Shown piece by piece: positions 1-7,930 of a stretch of 21,639 bases of DNA. Origin of the DNA: an uncultured Actinomyces sp. (lineage in GTDB: Bacteria; Actinomycetota; Actinomycetes; Actinomycetales; Actinomycetaceae); contig CABKMZ010000029.1 of the NCBI GenBank assembly GCA_902373545.1, positions 1 through 21,639 on the forward strand. Reading direction: 5' to 3'. The translations under genes and the position numbers were made by a program. Within the stretch, counting starts at the first letter, position 1. Each line of letters starts with the position of its first letter. The notes beneath the pieces are model-generated. The model had not been told where the DNA came from. It was given only the letters and a program-made list of their open reading frames with translations, and searched no databases.

Positions 1-1221
1 GAGACCCAGATCCTGGGCGTGACCACCCTGGCCATGCTGCGCATGGAGCAGCAGATCGACAACCTGTCGCCCGTTAACTCCAAGCGATACATGCACCAGT
101 ACAACTTCGCTCCCTTCTCCACGGGCGAGGTCGGCCGCGTCGGATCCCCCAAGCGCCGCGAGATCGGCCACGGCGACCTGGCCGAGCGCGCCCTGGTTCC
201 CGTCCTGCCCTCGCGCGAGGACTTCCCCTACGCGATCCGTCAGGTCTCCGAGACCATGGGCTCCAACGGCTCCTCGTCGATGGGCTCCGTCTGCGCCTCG
301 ACCCTGTCCCTCCTCCAGGCCGGCGTGCCGCTGCGCGCCCCCGTCGCAGGCATCGCGATGGGCCTCATGACCGGTGAGGTCGATGGCCAGTTCAAGGCCG
401 TCACCCTGACCGACATCCTGGGCGCCGAGGACGGCTTCGGCGACATGGACTTCAAGGTTGCCGGTACCCGTGACTTCATCACGGCCCTGCAGCTGGACAC
501 CAAGCTCGACGGCATCGACTCCCAGGTGCTGCGCGCCGCGCTGGCCCAGGCCCGCGACGCCCGCCTGGCGATCCTCGACCTGATCAACCAGGCGATCGAC
601 GGCCCGGATGAGATGAGCGCCAACGCTCCTCGCATCATCACCGTCAAGGTCCCCGTCGATAAGATCGGCGAGGTCATCGGCCCCAAGGGCAAGATGATCA
701 ACCAGATCCAGGACGAGACCGGCGCTGACGTCACCATCGAGGACGACGGCACCGTCTACATCGCCTCCTCCGACGGCGCCTCCGCCGAGGCCGCCCGCAC
801 GATGGTCAACCAGATCGCGAACCCGCAGATGCCCGAGGTCGGCGAGCGCTTCGTCGGCACGGTCGTCAAGACCACCTCGTTCGGCGCCTTCGTGTCGCTG
901 ACCCCCGGCAAGGACGGCCTCCTGCACATCTCGCAGGTCCGTCGCCTCGTGGGCGGCAAGCGCATCGACTCCGTGGACGACGTCCTGCAGGTCGGCCAGC
1001 AGGTCGAGGTCGAGATCAACGAGATCGGCGACCGCGGCAAGCTGAGCCTGCACGCCGTCATCGACGGCGAGGCCGGCGAGCTCGAGGCCCCCGAGGGTGA
1101 GGGTCAGACCGAGGCGCGCCGCGAGCGTCGCGAGCGCTCCGAGCGCCGCGAGCGTCGTCCCCGCACCCGCACCCGTCGTCGTCGCGACGACGACCGTGAG
1201 GAAGGCGTTTCCGAGGACTGA
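1..1221 (+). CDS. pnp: Polyribonucleotide nucleotidyltransferase (PNPase), 3' part
   Basis: This is the C-terminal 406 codons of PNPase, which degrades RNA 3'-to-5' by phosphorolysis. The reading frame is open from base 1, so the start lies outside the window. It begins in the second RNase PH domain: the motif [14 protein letters not shown] (about nt 259-300) and [10 protein letters not shown] (about nt 439-468), which carries the conserved catalytic aspartates of the family. A KH domain follows (nt about 637-820, with GEVIGPKGK at 667-693), then an S1 domain (about 838-1065, [15 protein letters not shown]). The tail from about nt 1110 is almost pure Arg/Glu and ends in an acidic stretch. A strong terminator follows 24 nt after the stop. 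In actinobacteria the gene is typically followed by an M16 peptidase gene, as here. Identification is secure. Confidence 0.98.
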   Translation, partial: ETQILGVTTLAMLRMEQQIDNLSPVNSKRYMHQYNFAPFSTGEVGRVGSPKRREIGHGDLAERALVPVLPSREDFPYAIRQVSETMGSNGSSSMGSVCASTLSLLQAGVPLRAPVAGIAMGLMTGEVDGQFKAVTLTDILGAEDGFGDMDFKVAGTRDFITALQLDTKLDGIDSQVLRAALAQARDARLAILDLINQAIDGPDEMSANAPRIITVKVPVDKIGEVIGPKGKMINQIQDETGADVTIEDDGTVYIASSDGASAEAARTMVNQIANPQMPEVGERFVGTVVKTTSFGAFVSLTPGKDGLLHISQVRRLVGGKRIDSVDDVLQVGQQVEVEINEIGDRGKLSLHAVIDGEAGELEAPEGEGQTEARRERRERSERRERRPRTRTRRRRDDDREEGVSED

Positions 1222-1245
1222 GTAGCGCCCGTTAGCTAACGTCAA

Positions 1246-1294
1246 CCGGTGGCCGGGGTGGAATGATGTGTCCGCCCAGGCCACCGGCCTTTTT
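1246..1294 (+). terminator. Intrinsic terminator of pnp
   Basis: A 9-bp perfect outer stem (CCGGTGGCC at 1246-1254 with GGCCACCGG at 1279-1287) continues, after a single G/A mismatch, into a 7-bp inner stem (GGGTGGA at 1256-1262 with TCCGCCC at 1271-1277, one G-U pair). The loop is 8 nt. It is followed by CC and a run of five T at 1290-1294. It is the only hairpin in the window with a clear T tract. Confidence 0.9.
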
Positions 1295-1299
1295 ACGGC

Positions 1300-1305
1300 T
1301 ACACT
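1300..1305 (+). promoter_or_regulatory. Candidate -10 box for the M16 peptidase gene
   Basis: TACACT lies directly after the pnp terminator. It would place transcription start near 1312, giving a leader of about 40 nt with a Shine-Dalgarno before the ATG at 1354. No convincing -35 hexamer is visible. This argues against the in-frame GTG at 1306, which would lie upstream of the predicted transcript start. Confidence 0.5.
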
Positions 1306-1353
1306 GTGAACGTTTCGTGCCAATCCCCGCCAGTGGGGACCAAGAGGAGAACT

Positions 1354-2658
1354 ATGACGCCCAAGCCGCTGCCGCTCGACGAGTCCCGCCTGTCTATCGA
1401 GGACGGTGACACCCGGATCGATCGCACGATCCTGGGCTCCGGCGTACGCGTGCTGACACAGACGATCCCCGCCACCAAGAGCGCGGGCTTATCCCTGTGG
1501 GTTCCTGTCGGCTCGCGCGACGAGGGCGAGCGCACAGCCGGGTCGACGCACTTCCTCGAGCACCTCCTGTTCAAGGGGACGACCAAGCGCTCCGCCCTGG
1601 ACATCGCCGTCGCCTTCGACTCTGTTGGCGGTGAATCCAATGCGGAGACCGCGCGCGAGCACACCGCCTACTGGGCGCGCGTGCGCGATGCGGACCTGGA
1701 CATGGCGATTGAGACGCTGGCAGACATGGTCACCGACTCGCGCCTGGACGAGGAGGACTTCGCGATGGAACGCGGTGTCATCCTCGACGAGCTCGCGATG
1801 GGGGAGGACTCGCCCACGGAGACCGTCCACGAGGCCTTCCAGCTTGCCGTCCACGGGGACCGTCCCATCGGGCGCCCCGTCGGTGGAACCTCCCAGGCGA
1901 TCCGCGAGGTGGGCCGATCCGACGTGTGGGAGCACTACCAGGCCCACTACGGCCCCTCCTCCCTCATCGTCGCTGCCGCAGGCCACGTCGACCACGACCA
2001 CGTCTGCGAGCGCGTCCAGGCCGCCCTGGAAGCATCCCCCTGGGATCACGCGAGTGCGAACTCGCCCCGGCCTCGTCGATCAACGCAGAGCCTGCCCATC
2101 GAGGACCACGAGCAGCACATCACCCGCCGTCGCGACGTCACCCAGGCGCACGTCCTCATCGGCTGCGAGGGCCTGTCGGCCACGGATCCGCTGGGTCCCA
2201 CGATGAGCGTACTGCTGTCGATCCTGGGCGGGTCCATGTCCTCGCGCCTCTTCCAGGAGGTGCGGGAAAAGCGCGGCCTGGCCTACACGACCTACGCCTA
2301 CGACGTCGCCTACTCCGACACGGGAACCTTCGGCATGTACGCGGGCTGTAGCCCCGACAAGGTCGGCGAGGTCGAGACCATCATGCGCGCCCAGCTGGAG
2401 GACCTGGCCGGGAACGGGCCCACCGAGGAGGAAATGACGCGCGTGCGCGGACAGGTGCGCGGCGGCGTCGTCCTGGGCCTCGAAGATAACTGGTCGCGCA
2501 TGATGCGACTGGGACGCTCCGAGATCATCGGTCGCTACCGCCCCATCGACGAGTCCCTGGCCGAGTTCGACGCGGTCGGCGCCTCCGACGTGTCGGCCCT
2601 GGCCGCCTTCCTGCTCGCCAAGCTGGACTGCCGCGCGCTGGTCCTGCCCCAGGAATAA
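1354..2658 (+). CDS. M16-family zinc metalloprotease (pitrilysin/MPP-like)
   Basis: A 434-residue member of peptidase family M16 (insulinase/mitochondrial processing peptidase type). The inverted zinc site is complete: H66-F-L-E69-H70 in STHFLEHLLFKGT, with the third ligand E146 in GVILDELAMGED, exactly 76 residues after H70 as in this family. The C-terminal half carries the usual REKRGLAYTTYAY segment. The length of about 430 residues fits the single-gene bacterial forms. I chose ATG 1354 because AGAGGAGA (1343-1350) sits just upstream and a -10 box at 1300-1305 puts the upstream GTG 1306 outside the transcript. The M. tuberculosis counterpart next to pnp is Rv2782c (PepR). The physiological substrate is unknown from the sequence; a role in processing or degrading peptides is inferred from the family. 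Confidence 0.93.
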   Translation: MTPKPLPLDESRLSIEDGDTRIDRTILGSGVRVLTQTIPATKSAGLSLWVPVGSRDEGERTAGSTHFLEHLLFKGTTKRSALDIAVAFDSVGGESNAETAREHTAYWARVRDADLDMAIETLADMVTDSRLDEEDFAMERGVILDELAMGEDSPTETVHEAFQLAVHGDRPIGRPVGGTSQAIREVGRSDVWEHYQAHYGPSSLIVAAAGHVDHDHVCERVQAALEASPWDHASANSPRPRRSTQSLPIEDHEQHITRRRDVTQAHVLIGCEGLSATDPLGPTMSVLLSILGGSMSSRLFQEVREKRGLAYTTYAYDVAYSDTGTFGMYAGCSPDKVGEVETIMRAQLEDLAGNGPTEEEMTRVRGQVRGGVVLGLEDNWSRMMRLGRSEIIGRYRPIDESLAEFDAVGASDVSALAAFLLAKLDCRALVLPQE

Positions 2659-2666
2659 GACGTGAG

Positions 2667-2696
2667 ATGCCCGCCCGCCCGCGCGGGCCAGGGCAT
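2667..2696. terminator. GC-rich hairpin between M16 gene and dapB
   Basis: ATGCCC (2667-2672) pairs with GGGCAT (2691-2696), enclosing GCCCGC (2673-2678) paired with GCGGGC (2683-2688) around a CCGC loop, with CA bulged. No T tract follows, so this is either a weak or U-less terminator of the M16 gene or a structure in the gap. A candidate -10 box for dapB starts at its last base. Confidence 0.5.
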
Positions 2697-2701
2697 AGCC
2701 T
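2696..2701 (+). promoter_or_regulatory. Candidate -10 box for dapB
   Basis: TAGCCT fits TANNNT and would start transcription near 2708. The strong ribosome binding site AAAGGAG at 2722-2728 lies 6 nt before the dapB ATG. No clear -35 box is seen. Confidence 0.35.
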
Positions 2702-2734
2702 GACACTACGCAACCCCCGCTAAAGGAGACACCA

Positions 2735-3475
2735 ATGATTCGCGTGGCAGTGACCGGAGCCAAGGGCCGCATGGGCTCGACCGTCGTGACGGCCGTGACC
2801 GGCGCCCCCGACATGGAGGTCGTCGCCCAGCTGGACGCGGGCGACCCGATCACCAAGAAGACCGTGAACGGCGCGCAGGTCGCCGTCGACTTCTCGTTGC
2901 CCTCGGTCACCGAAGCCAACGTGCACGCGCTGCTGGACGCGGGCGTGGACGTCGTCGTGGGCACGACCGGGTGGACGGACGAGTCCTACGCTCGGGTGCG
3001 CGAGCACGCCGAGGCCGCGGGTCGCGCCGTCTTGATCGCCCCAAACTTCGCAATGGGCGCCGTCCTGGCCATGACGTTCGCGGCCATGGCCGCCCCCTAC
3101 TTCGAGTCCGCCGAGGTCATCGAGATGCACCACCCCGGCAAGGTCGACGCCCCCTCGGGCACGGCTGTGGCCACAGCGCGCGGCATTGCTCAGGCACGCG
3201 CGCAGGCTGGGCTGGGTCAGATGCCCGACGCGACGCAGACGGACGAGCTGGGCAGCCGCGGTGGTCGCGTCGACGGCGTGCCCGTTCACGCCGTGCGCCT
3301 GCGCGGCCTGACCGCCTCGGAGGAGATCTTGCTGGGCAACGAGGGGGAGCAGCTGGTCATCCGCACCGACTCCTTCGACCGCGTGTCCTTCATGCCCGGT
3401 GTCCTCCTGGGCGTGCGCCGCGTGAGTGGCCGCACCGGCCTGACGATCGGCCTCGACAAGGTCATGGGCCTGTGA
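2735..3475 (+). CDS. dapB: 4-hydroxy-tetrahydrodipicolinate reductase
   Basis: A 246-residue DapB, which reduces the product of DapA with NAD(P)H in the diaminopimelate/lysine pathway feeding peptidoglycan cross-linking. The N-terminal Rossmann motif GAKGRMG is at residues 8-14, followed by VGTTG (75-79) and PNFAMG (103-108). The family signature EMHHPGKVDAPSGTA spans 130-144, with the catalytic His pair H132/H133 and Lys K136. Length is normal for actinobacterial DapB. The start is fixed by AAAGGAG at 2722-2728. The stop overlaps the start of the next gene (GTGA at 3472-3475), so the two are probably translationally coupled. dapA lies two genes downstream. Confidence 0.98.
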   Translation: MIRVAVTGAKGRMGSTVVTAVTGAPDMEVVAQLDAGDPITKKTVNGAQVAVDFSLPSVTEANVHALLDAGVDVVVGTTGWTDESYARVREHAEAAGRAVLIAPNFAMGAVLAMTFAAMAAPYFESAEVIEMHHPGKVDAPSGTAVATARGIAQARAQAGLGQMPDATQTDELGSRGGRVDGVPVHAVRLRGLTASEEILLGNEGEQLVIRTDSFDRVSFMPGVLLGVRRVSGRTGLTIGLDKVMGL

Positions 3476-4005
3476 GTAGTGCCCCGGACCGTTCCGTTCG
3501 GCCCGCCCAGCCCGGCGACGAGGGCGCGATCGCGCGCCTGCAGGTGCTCGCCTGGAGCGCCCTCATGGGGGACCAGGCCCTGGCAGCGCAGGGCGTCACC
3601 GAGGAGCTGCTGGCCCGCCAGTGGGAGGCCACCCTGGCCGCTCCCAGACCCGTGGGCTCCGCCGCGCTGGTCGCGCTCCACGCCAACACGATCGCGGGTT
3701 TTGCCCTCGCGGGCCCCGACGAGGCCGGGGCGCAGCCGGTCGATTCGGCACCCGATGAGCAGGGGAGCGTGATCGCCACCCAGGTGTACGAGCTGGTCGT
3801 GGACCCGCACTTCCGGCGCGCCGGACACGCCTCGCGCTTGCTGGCAGCCATCGCGGACCTGACGAGTGGGGCGCTGCACGTGTGGATCGGCGTGGACGAC
3901 GAGGAACGCCAGCGCTTCTACACCTCGGCCGGATTCGCTCCCTCGGGGGCCGTGCGCTCCATGGGGGAGCAGACCCAGCACATGTGGTGGGCTGGGCGCG
4001 ACTAA
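3472..4005 (+). CDS. GNAT-family N-acetyltransferase
   Basis: A 177-residue protein of the Gcn5-related acetyltransferase family, transferring an acetyl group from acetyl-CoA to an unknown amine. The acetyl-CoA pyrophosphate loop is seen as VVDPHFRRAGHASRLL, with the R-x-x-G-x-A core at residues 115-120. A motif B region follows (VWIGVDDEERQRFYTSAGF, about 137-155), in which the Tyr and the GF turn are typical. I place the start at GTG 3472, which overlaps the dapB stop by 4 nt. The reading frame is open further upstream, but that part is the shadow of dapB. The coupling suggests co-expression with dapB but does not prove a role in lysine synthesis. The substrate is not predictable. Confidence 0.87.
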   Translation: MSSAPDRSVRPAQPGDEGAIARLQVLAWSALMGDQALAAQGVTEELLARQWEATLAAPRPVGSAALVALHANTIAGFALAGPDEAGAQPVDSAPDEQGSVIATQVYELVVDPHFRRAGHASRLLAAIADLTSGALHVWIGVDDEERQRFYTSAGFAPSGAVRSMGEQTQHMWWAGRD

Positions 4006-4012
4006 GGGCCCA

Positions 4013-4049
4013 CGCGAGGTGGGAGGCGTGGCGAGCCCCCCGCCTCGCG
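4013..4049. terminator. U-less hairpin after the GNAT gene
   Basis: CGCGAGGTGGG (4013-4023) pairs with CCCGCCTCGCG (4039-4049) over 11 bp with one G-U pair, around a 15-nt loop. It lies 7 nt after the GNAT stop and ahead of the dapA promoter. No T tract follows. Confidence 0.6.
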
Positions 4050-4096
4050 AACACCACCGTTCAGACGGCGGGGGGCACCGACCATGTCGGGATGCG

Positions 4097-4102
4097 TAAG
4101 AT
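4097..4102 (+). promoter_or_regulatory. Candidate leaderless promoter -10 box of dapA
   Basis: TAAGAT ends 7 nt before the ATG at 4110, so the predicted transcript starts at or very near the initiation codon. A GGGAG at 4103-4107 is only 2 nt from the ATG, too close for a normal ribosome binding site. The box overlaps the upstream in-frame ATGs at 4092 and 4101, arguing against them. Confidence 0.55.
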
Positions 4103-4109
4103 GGGAGCC

Positions 4110-5006
4110 ATGACGAATATTCCTCCCCGCCGATTCGGGTCCCTTGCAGCCGCCATGGTCACGCCCATGACCGAGGCTGGCGAGATCGATTTTCCCTCCG
4201 CCCAGCGCCTCGCACTCAAGCTGGTCGACGAAGGCTGCGACACGATCCTCCTGTCAGGCACGACGGGAGAGTCACCCACGACTCACCAGCCCGAAAAGAA
4301 CGACCTGACGGACGCCGTGCGCGAGGCCGTGGGGGATCGCGCGTTCATCCTGTGCGGCGCCTGCTCGAACGACACTGCGCACGCGGTGCGCATCGGCGAG
4401 GGCGCTCAGGAGCACGGCGCGGACGGTCTGCTGATCGTCTCCCCGTACTACAACCGCCCCTCCCAGGAGGGCCTGCGCGCCCACGTGCGAGCCGTCACGG
4501 ATGCGACCGACCTGCCCGTCATGCTCTACGACATCCCGGGCCGCACGGGCATCGCCTTCTCCGACTCGACCCTCGACATCCTCGCCCAGCACCCGCGCAT
4601 CCTCGGTGTCAAGGACGCCACCGGCGACGTCGAGACCGGCGTGGAGCGCATGCACCGCACCGGCCTGGAGTACTACTCGGGCGACGACGGCCTGAACTTC
4701 GCGTGGATGACGGGCGGCGCCTCCGGCTTCATCTCCGTCGTCACGCACGTGGCCTCCGCCCACTACCGCCGCATGATCGAGCTGCTCGACACCGACCAGG
4801 TGTGGGAGGCCCGCGAGCTGTCCTACTCCCTGCGCCCCCTCGTCCACGCCATTATGGGCGGCGGGCAGGGCGCCGTCATGGCCAAGTACGCCCTGTGGCT
4901 TCAGGGCGTCATCGACAGCCCGGCCGTGCGCCTGCCCATGGTCGGCATCAGCGACGACGAGGTCTCCGCGCTGCGCCGCGCCCTGTGCGTCGCCGGGCTC
5001 CTGTGA
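4110..5006 (+). CDS. dapA: 4-hydroxy-tetrahydrodipicolinate synthase
   Basis: A 298-residue DapA, a TIM-barrel aldolase condensing pyruvate with aspartate semialdehyde as the committed step to diaminopimelate and lysine. Visible active-site residues are the Thr pair in LLSGTTGESPTT (T51, T52), Y140 and R145 in LYDIPGRTG, and the Schiff-base Lys K168 in LGVKDATGDV. YYNRPSQEG (113-121) is also typical. The reading frame is open for 228 nt upstream, but family N-termini (here MTNIPPRRFGSLAAAMVTP) and the promoter position support ATG 4110. Together with dapB and dapF the window holds three steps of the pathway. Confidence 0.97.
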   Translation: MTNIPPRRFGSLAAAMVTPMTEAGEIDFPSAQRLALKLVDEGCDTILLSGTTGESPTTHQPEKNDLTDAVREAVGDRAFILCGACSNDTAHAVRIGEGAQEHGADGLLIVSPYYNRPSQEGLRAHVRAVTDATDLPVMLYDIPGRTGIAFSDSTLDILAQHPRILGVKDATGDVETGVERMHRTGLEYYSGDDGLNFAWMTGGASGFISVVTHVASAHYRRMIELLDTDQVWEARELSYSLRPLVHAIMGGGQGAVMAKYALWLQGVIDSPAVRLPMVGISDDEVSALRRALCVAGLL

Positions 5007-5043
5007 GCCACCCGCTCCAACGACACCGCATCGACCGGGCCCA

Positions 5044-5057
5044 GCCACGGCCTCGTC
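5044..5057 (+). repeat. Copy 1 of intergenic motif GCCACGGCCTCGTC
   Basis: This 14-mer lies in the dapA-rnj gap. It extends to a 20-nt match (19 of 20 identical) with the inverted copy in the gap after rnj (6865-6885 region). Two further copies sit in coding sequence (ftsK, miaA) and one in the dapF end hairpin. The function is unknown. Confidence 0.5.
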
Positions 5058-5068
5058 GATGAGGACGC

Positions 5069-5097
5069 GCCCCCTCACGCGCCAAGTGTGAGGGGGC
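5069..5097. terminator. Hairpin after dapA
   Basis: A perfect 10-bp stem, GCCCCCTCAC (5069-5078) with GTGAGGGGGC (5088-5097), has a 9-nt loop and no T tract. It is followed by a second small stem, CGCATC/GATGCG (5110-5125), and a GGGGAAAACCCC hairpin (5125-5136). It probably ends dapA transcripts or stabilises their 3' ends. Confidence 0.6.
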
Positions 5098-5146
5098 CGA
5101 CCCACCTCTCGCATCCCCCGATGCGGGGAAAACCCCTCTGACGTGG

Positions 5147-5152
5147 CAGACT
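5147..5152 (+). promoter_or_regulatory. Candidate leaderless promoter -10 box of rnj
   Basis: CAGACT ends 6 nt before the rnj ATG at 5159, and no Shine-Dalgarno is present. Spacing matches the other candidate leaderless promoters in the window. It departs from TANNNT at the first base, so support is weaker than for dapA, miaA or miaB. Confidence 0.4.
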
Positions 5153-5158
5153 GGCACC

Positions 5159-6850
5159 ATGAAGTCTTTGTACGAGAACCTCAGCGAACCCGCGCCCCTG
5201 GAAGATGGCGCACTGCGAGTGATCCCGCTGGGAGGTCTCGGCGAGGTCGGCCGCAACATGAACGTCCTCGAGTACCGGGGCAAGCTCCTGGTCGTGGACT
5301 GTGGCGTTCTCTTCCCCGAGGAGAGCCAGCCCGGCGTCGACCTGATCCTGCCGGATTTCTCCTGGATCGAAGAGCGCATGGACGACGTTGTCGGCCTGGT
5401 CCTGACCCACGGACATGAGGATCACATCGGTGCCGTGCCCTACCTGTTCAAGCTGCGCAGCGACATTCCGGTCTACGGCTCCGACCTGACCCTTGCCTTC
5501 GTGGCCCCCAAGCTGCGCGAACACCGCCTGCCCGATCCCGATCTCAACGTCGTCGCCGAGGGAGACCGCCTCACCGTGGGTCCCTTCGACCTCGAGTTCG
5601 TCTCGGTCACCCACTCGATCCCTGACGCGCTCGCGGTCTTTGTGCGCACGAGCGCCGGAAACGTCCTGATCACCGGCGACTTCAAGATGGATCAGCTGCC
5701 GCTGGACCGCCGCCTCACCGACCTGCGGGCCTTCGCCCGCATGGGCGAGGAGGGCGTCGACCTGTTCATGGTGGACTCCACGAACGCCCTGGTGCCCGGG
5801 TTTATCACGCCCGAGCGCGAGATCGGCCCGGTCCTGGATCAGGTGTTCGGCGAGGCCTCCGGCCAGATTGTCGTCGCCTCCTTCGCCTCGCACGTGCACC
5901 GCGTCCAGCAGGTCATCAACGCGGCCGCCCACCACGGGCGTCGCGTGGCCTTCGTGGGCCGGTCCATGGAACGCAACATGCGCATCGCGGAGGAAAAGGG
6001 CTACCTGTCGATCCCCGAGGGCATCATCGTGGACCTCAAGGGCATCGGCGAGCTGCCGCCCTCCCAGCGCGTCTACATGGCGACTGGCTCCCAGGGCGAG
6101 CCGATGGCGGCCCTGTCGCGCATGTCGGTCGGCTCGCACCGCACCGTGACGATTGAGCCGGGCGACATGGTCGTGCTGGCTTCCTCGCTGATCCCGGGTA
6201 ACGAAAACTCCGTGTACCGCGTCATCAACGACCTGACCCGCCTGGGTGCGCGCGTCGTCTCCAAGGAGAACGCGAAGGTGCACGTGTCCGGTCACGCGAG
6301 CGCCGGGGAGCTCATCTACTGCTACAACATCGTCCAGCCCAAGAACGTCATGCCGATCCACGGCGAGGTGCGCCACCTGGTGGGCAACGGTCAGCTGGCC
6401 GTCAAGACGGGTATCGACCCGCAGAACGTGGTCCTGGCCGAGGATGGCGTGACCGTCGACCTCAAGGACGGCGTCGCCCGCGTGTCCGGCATCGTGCCCT
6501 GCGAGTACGTGTACGTGGACGGCCGCTCCATCGGCGAAATTTCTGAGGACGAGCTGGAGACGCGCCGCACCCTGGGGTCGGAGGGCTTCATCTCGATCTT
6601 CGCGGTCGTCGAGCACGACTCGGGGATGGTCCTGGCCGGCCCGGAGATCCGCGCGATCGGCATGGCCGAGGACGATTCAGTGTTCGAGGAGATCCTGCCC
6701 GACGTCGCGCAGGCGCTCAAGGACGCTGCCGCCCCCGGTGGGCAGGACCCCTACGTCCTGCAGCAGGCGATGCGCCGCGTGATCGGGCGCTGGGTCGCGC
6801 GACGCTTGCGCCGTCGTCCCATGATCGTTCCGGTTGTCACCGAGCAGTAG
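5159..6850 (+). CDS. rnj: Ribonuclease J
   Basis: A 563-residue metallo-beta-lactamase/beta-CASP nuclease of the RNase J family, with endonuclease and 5'-to-3' exonuclease activity in mRNA decay and rRNA maturation. The N-terminal VIPLGGLGEVGRN is characteristic. The zinc motif THGHEDHIGA has H84-x-H86-x-D88-H89, followed by VTHSIPDAL and ITGDFKMDQLP with further metal ligands. The beta-CASP part shows SFASHVHRVQQ and IPGNENSVYRV, and the C-terminal lactamase part has VHVSGHASAGEL. Length matches the mycobacterial enzyme (Rv2752c), which also follows dapA. The start is the ATG just after a -10-like box. There is no frame damage. Confidence 0.97.
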   Translation: MKSLYENLSEPAPLEDGALRVIPLGGLGEVGRNMNVLEYRGKLLVVDCGVLFPEESQPGVDLILPDFSWIEERMDDVVGLVLTHGHEDHIGAVPYLFKLRSDIPVYGSDLTLAFVAPKLREHRLPDPDLNVVAEGDRLTVGPFDLEFVSVTHSIPDALAVFVRTSAGNVLITGDFKMDQLPLDRRLTDLRAFARMGEEGVDLFMVDSTNALVPGFITPEREIGPVLDQVFGEASGQIVVASFASHVHRVQQVINAAAHHGRRVAFVGRSMERNMRIAEEKGYLSIPEGIIVDLKGIGELPPSQRVYMATGSQGEPMAALSRMSVGSHRTVTIEPGDMVVLASSLIPGNENSVYRVINDLTRLGARVVSKENAKVHVSGHASAGELIYCYNIVQPKNVMPIHGEVRHLVGNGQLAVKTGIDPQNVVLAEDGVTVDLKDGVARVSGIVPCEYVYVDGRSIGEISEDELETRRTLGSEGFISIFAVVEHDSGMVLAGPEIRAIGMAEDDSVFEEILPDVAQALKDAAAPGGQDPYVLQQAMRRVIGRWVARRLRRRPMIVPVVTEQ

Positions 6851-6870
6851 CAGGTCGGCTGTATTTCATT

Positions 6871-6884
6871 GACGAGGCCGTGGC
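6871..6884 (-). repeat. Copy 2 (inverted) of motif GCCACGGCCTCGTC
   Basis: The plus strand reads GACGAGGCCGTGGC. On the minus strand the surrounding 20 nt match the copy in the dapA-rnj gap at 19 of 20 positions. It lies 20 nt after the rnj stop and shows no strong hairpin of its own. Confidence 0.5.
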
Positions 6885-6926
6885 TCCCATCGCGGGGATG
6901 CGCGGCGTACGAGGGAAGGATAATCC

Positions 6927-7874
6927 GTGGCGGGTCGCTTTATTTCGACGCACTCGGTTGCTCTGGTCTTGCCGATGCACATCGCGTATGTGCCCGAGCG
7001 TGGGGGCTCGGTGCACGCCGAAGCTGCGAGTTCGCGGCCCGGCGGCGGGTTTACGACCCTGTGCGCGGCGGCGGCGATGGGCGTTCCGACTGCGGCGGCC
7101 TCACCCCTGGGCACTGGCCCCAACTCCTTCCAACTGCGCCAGCAGCTGGTGGAGGCGGGCGTGGAGGTCCTGACCCCCGAACTGGTCGGTGATATCGGCG
7201 TCGTCATTCAGCTGATCGTTGAGGACGGCACGATGCGGTCGGTCGTCACCGCTGGCGTGGAGGCTGAGCCGTCGCGCGCGACCCTCGACTGCATCGAGCT
7301 GCGCGAGGGGGACCTCATCCACGTGGCGGCCTCGGACATGACGAACGCCCACGCGGCCGCCGAGCTCAGCGAATGGGCGGCGGCACTGCCTCCCTTCGTC
7401 ACGCTCGTCGTGTCCGTCTCGCCCGCGGTCGCCCAGGTGCCCGTCGAGGCATGGGAGACGATCTTCGCCCGCGCGGACGTGGTCACCATGAACGACTGGG
7501 AGGCCACCACCCTCGCCGACGTTCTGGAGCGCAACAAGCCCGGCTCCACGATCCGCTCCTACATGCGTCCCGACGCGGCCACCGTGCGCCGGTTGGGCGG
7601 CACGGGCTGCCACTTGCAGGTGAATGCGGACGCCCCCGTTGTCCACATTCCAGCCTTCGAGGTGACTATCGCCGACACCGCCGGCGTGGGGGACACCCAC
7701 ATCGCGGAGATGTGCGCGGGTCTCGTCATGGGCTACGACCTGGAGACCGCGTGCCTGATGGCGAACGCGGGCGCGGCGCTGGCAATTTCCCACGAGTCTG
7801 CCCTGCCCGTGCCGACGCGCGAACAGGTTGAGAATGTGCTCGAAACCGGGGTTGTTACGAACACCCTGCGCTGA
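6927..7874 (+). CDS. PfkB/ribokinase-family carbohydrate kinase, divergent
   Basis: A 315-residue protein with the ribokinase fold. The C-terminal signature is present as DTAGVGDTH (250-258), with catalytic base D256; the usual GAGD is GVGD here. The [11 protein letters not shown] segment (222-232) matches the nucleotide-binding TLG..G strand. At the N-terminus the family's GGKGAN motif is replaced by PGGGFTT (38-44). The aspartate that usually contacts the sugar near residue 13 appears to be hydrophobic, so the substrate is uncertain and may not be a simple sugar. Start GTG 6927 is supported by GGGAAGGA (6913-6920) with a 6-nt spacer. It sits between rnj and ftsK, a place where I know of no kinase in the common actinobacterial order. 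Confidence 0.8.
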   Translation: MAGRFISTHSVALVLPMHIAYVPERGGSVHAEAASSRPGGGFTTLCAAAAMGVPTAAASPLGTGPNSFQLRQQLVEAGVEVLTPELVGDIGVVIQLIVEDGTMRSVVTAGVEAEPSRATLDCIELREGDLIHVAASDMTNAHAAAELSEWAAALPPFVTLVVSVSPAVAQVPVEAWETIFARADVVTMNDWEATTLADVLERNKPGSTIRSYMRPDAATVRRLGGTGCHLQVNADAPVVHIPAFEVTIADTAGVGDTHIAEMCAGLVMGYDLETACLMANAGAALAISHESALPVPTREQVENVLETGVVTNTLR

Positions 7875-7930
7875 TCTCGCGCGGCGCGCCTCCTGCCCGC
7901 GAACCGACTGGGCGATATCGTGGAGGGATC

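Noticed and set aside
2971..3471. Upstream extension of the GNAT frame within dapB
   Set aside because: The translation is low-complexity Arg/Gly-rich. The GNAT domain begins after the GTG at 3472.
5075..6616. Minus-strand open frame of 513 codons opposite rnj
   Set aside because: It is a codon-bias shadow of RNase J, with His/Asp/Val-rich translation and no recognisable motif.
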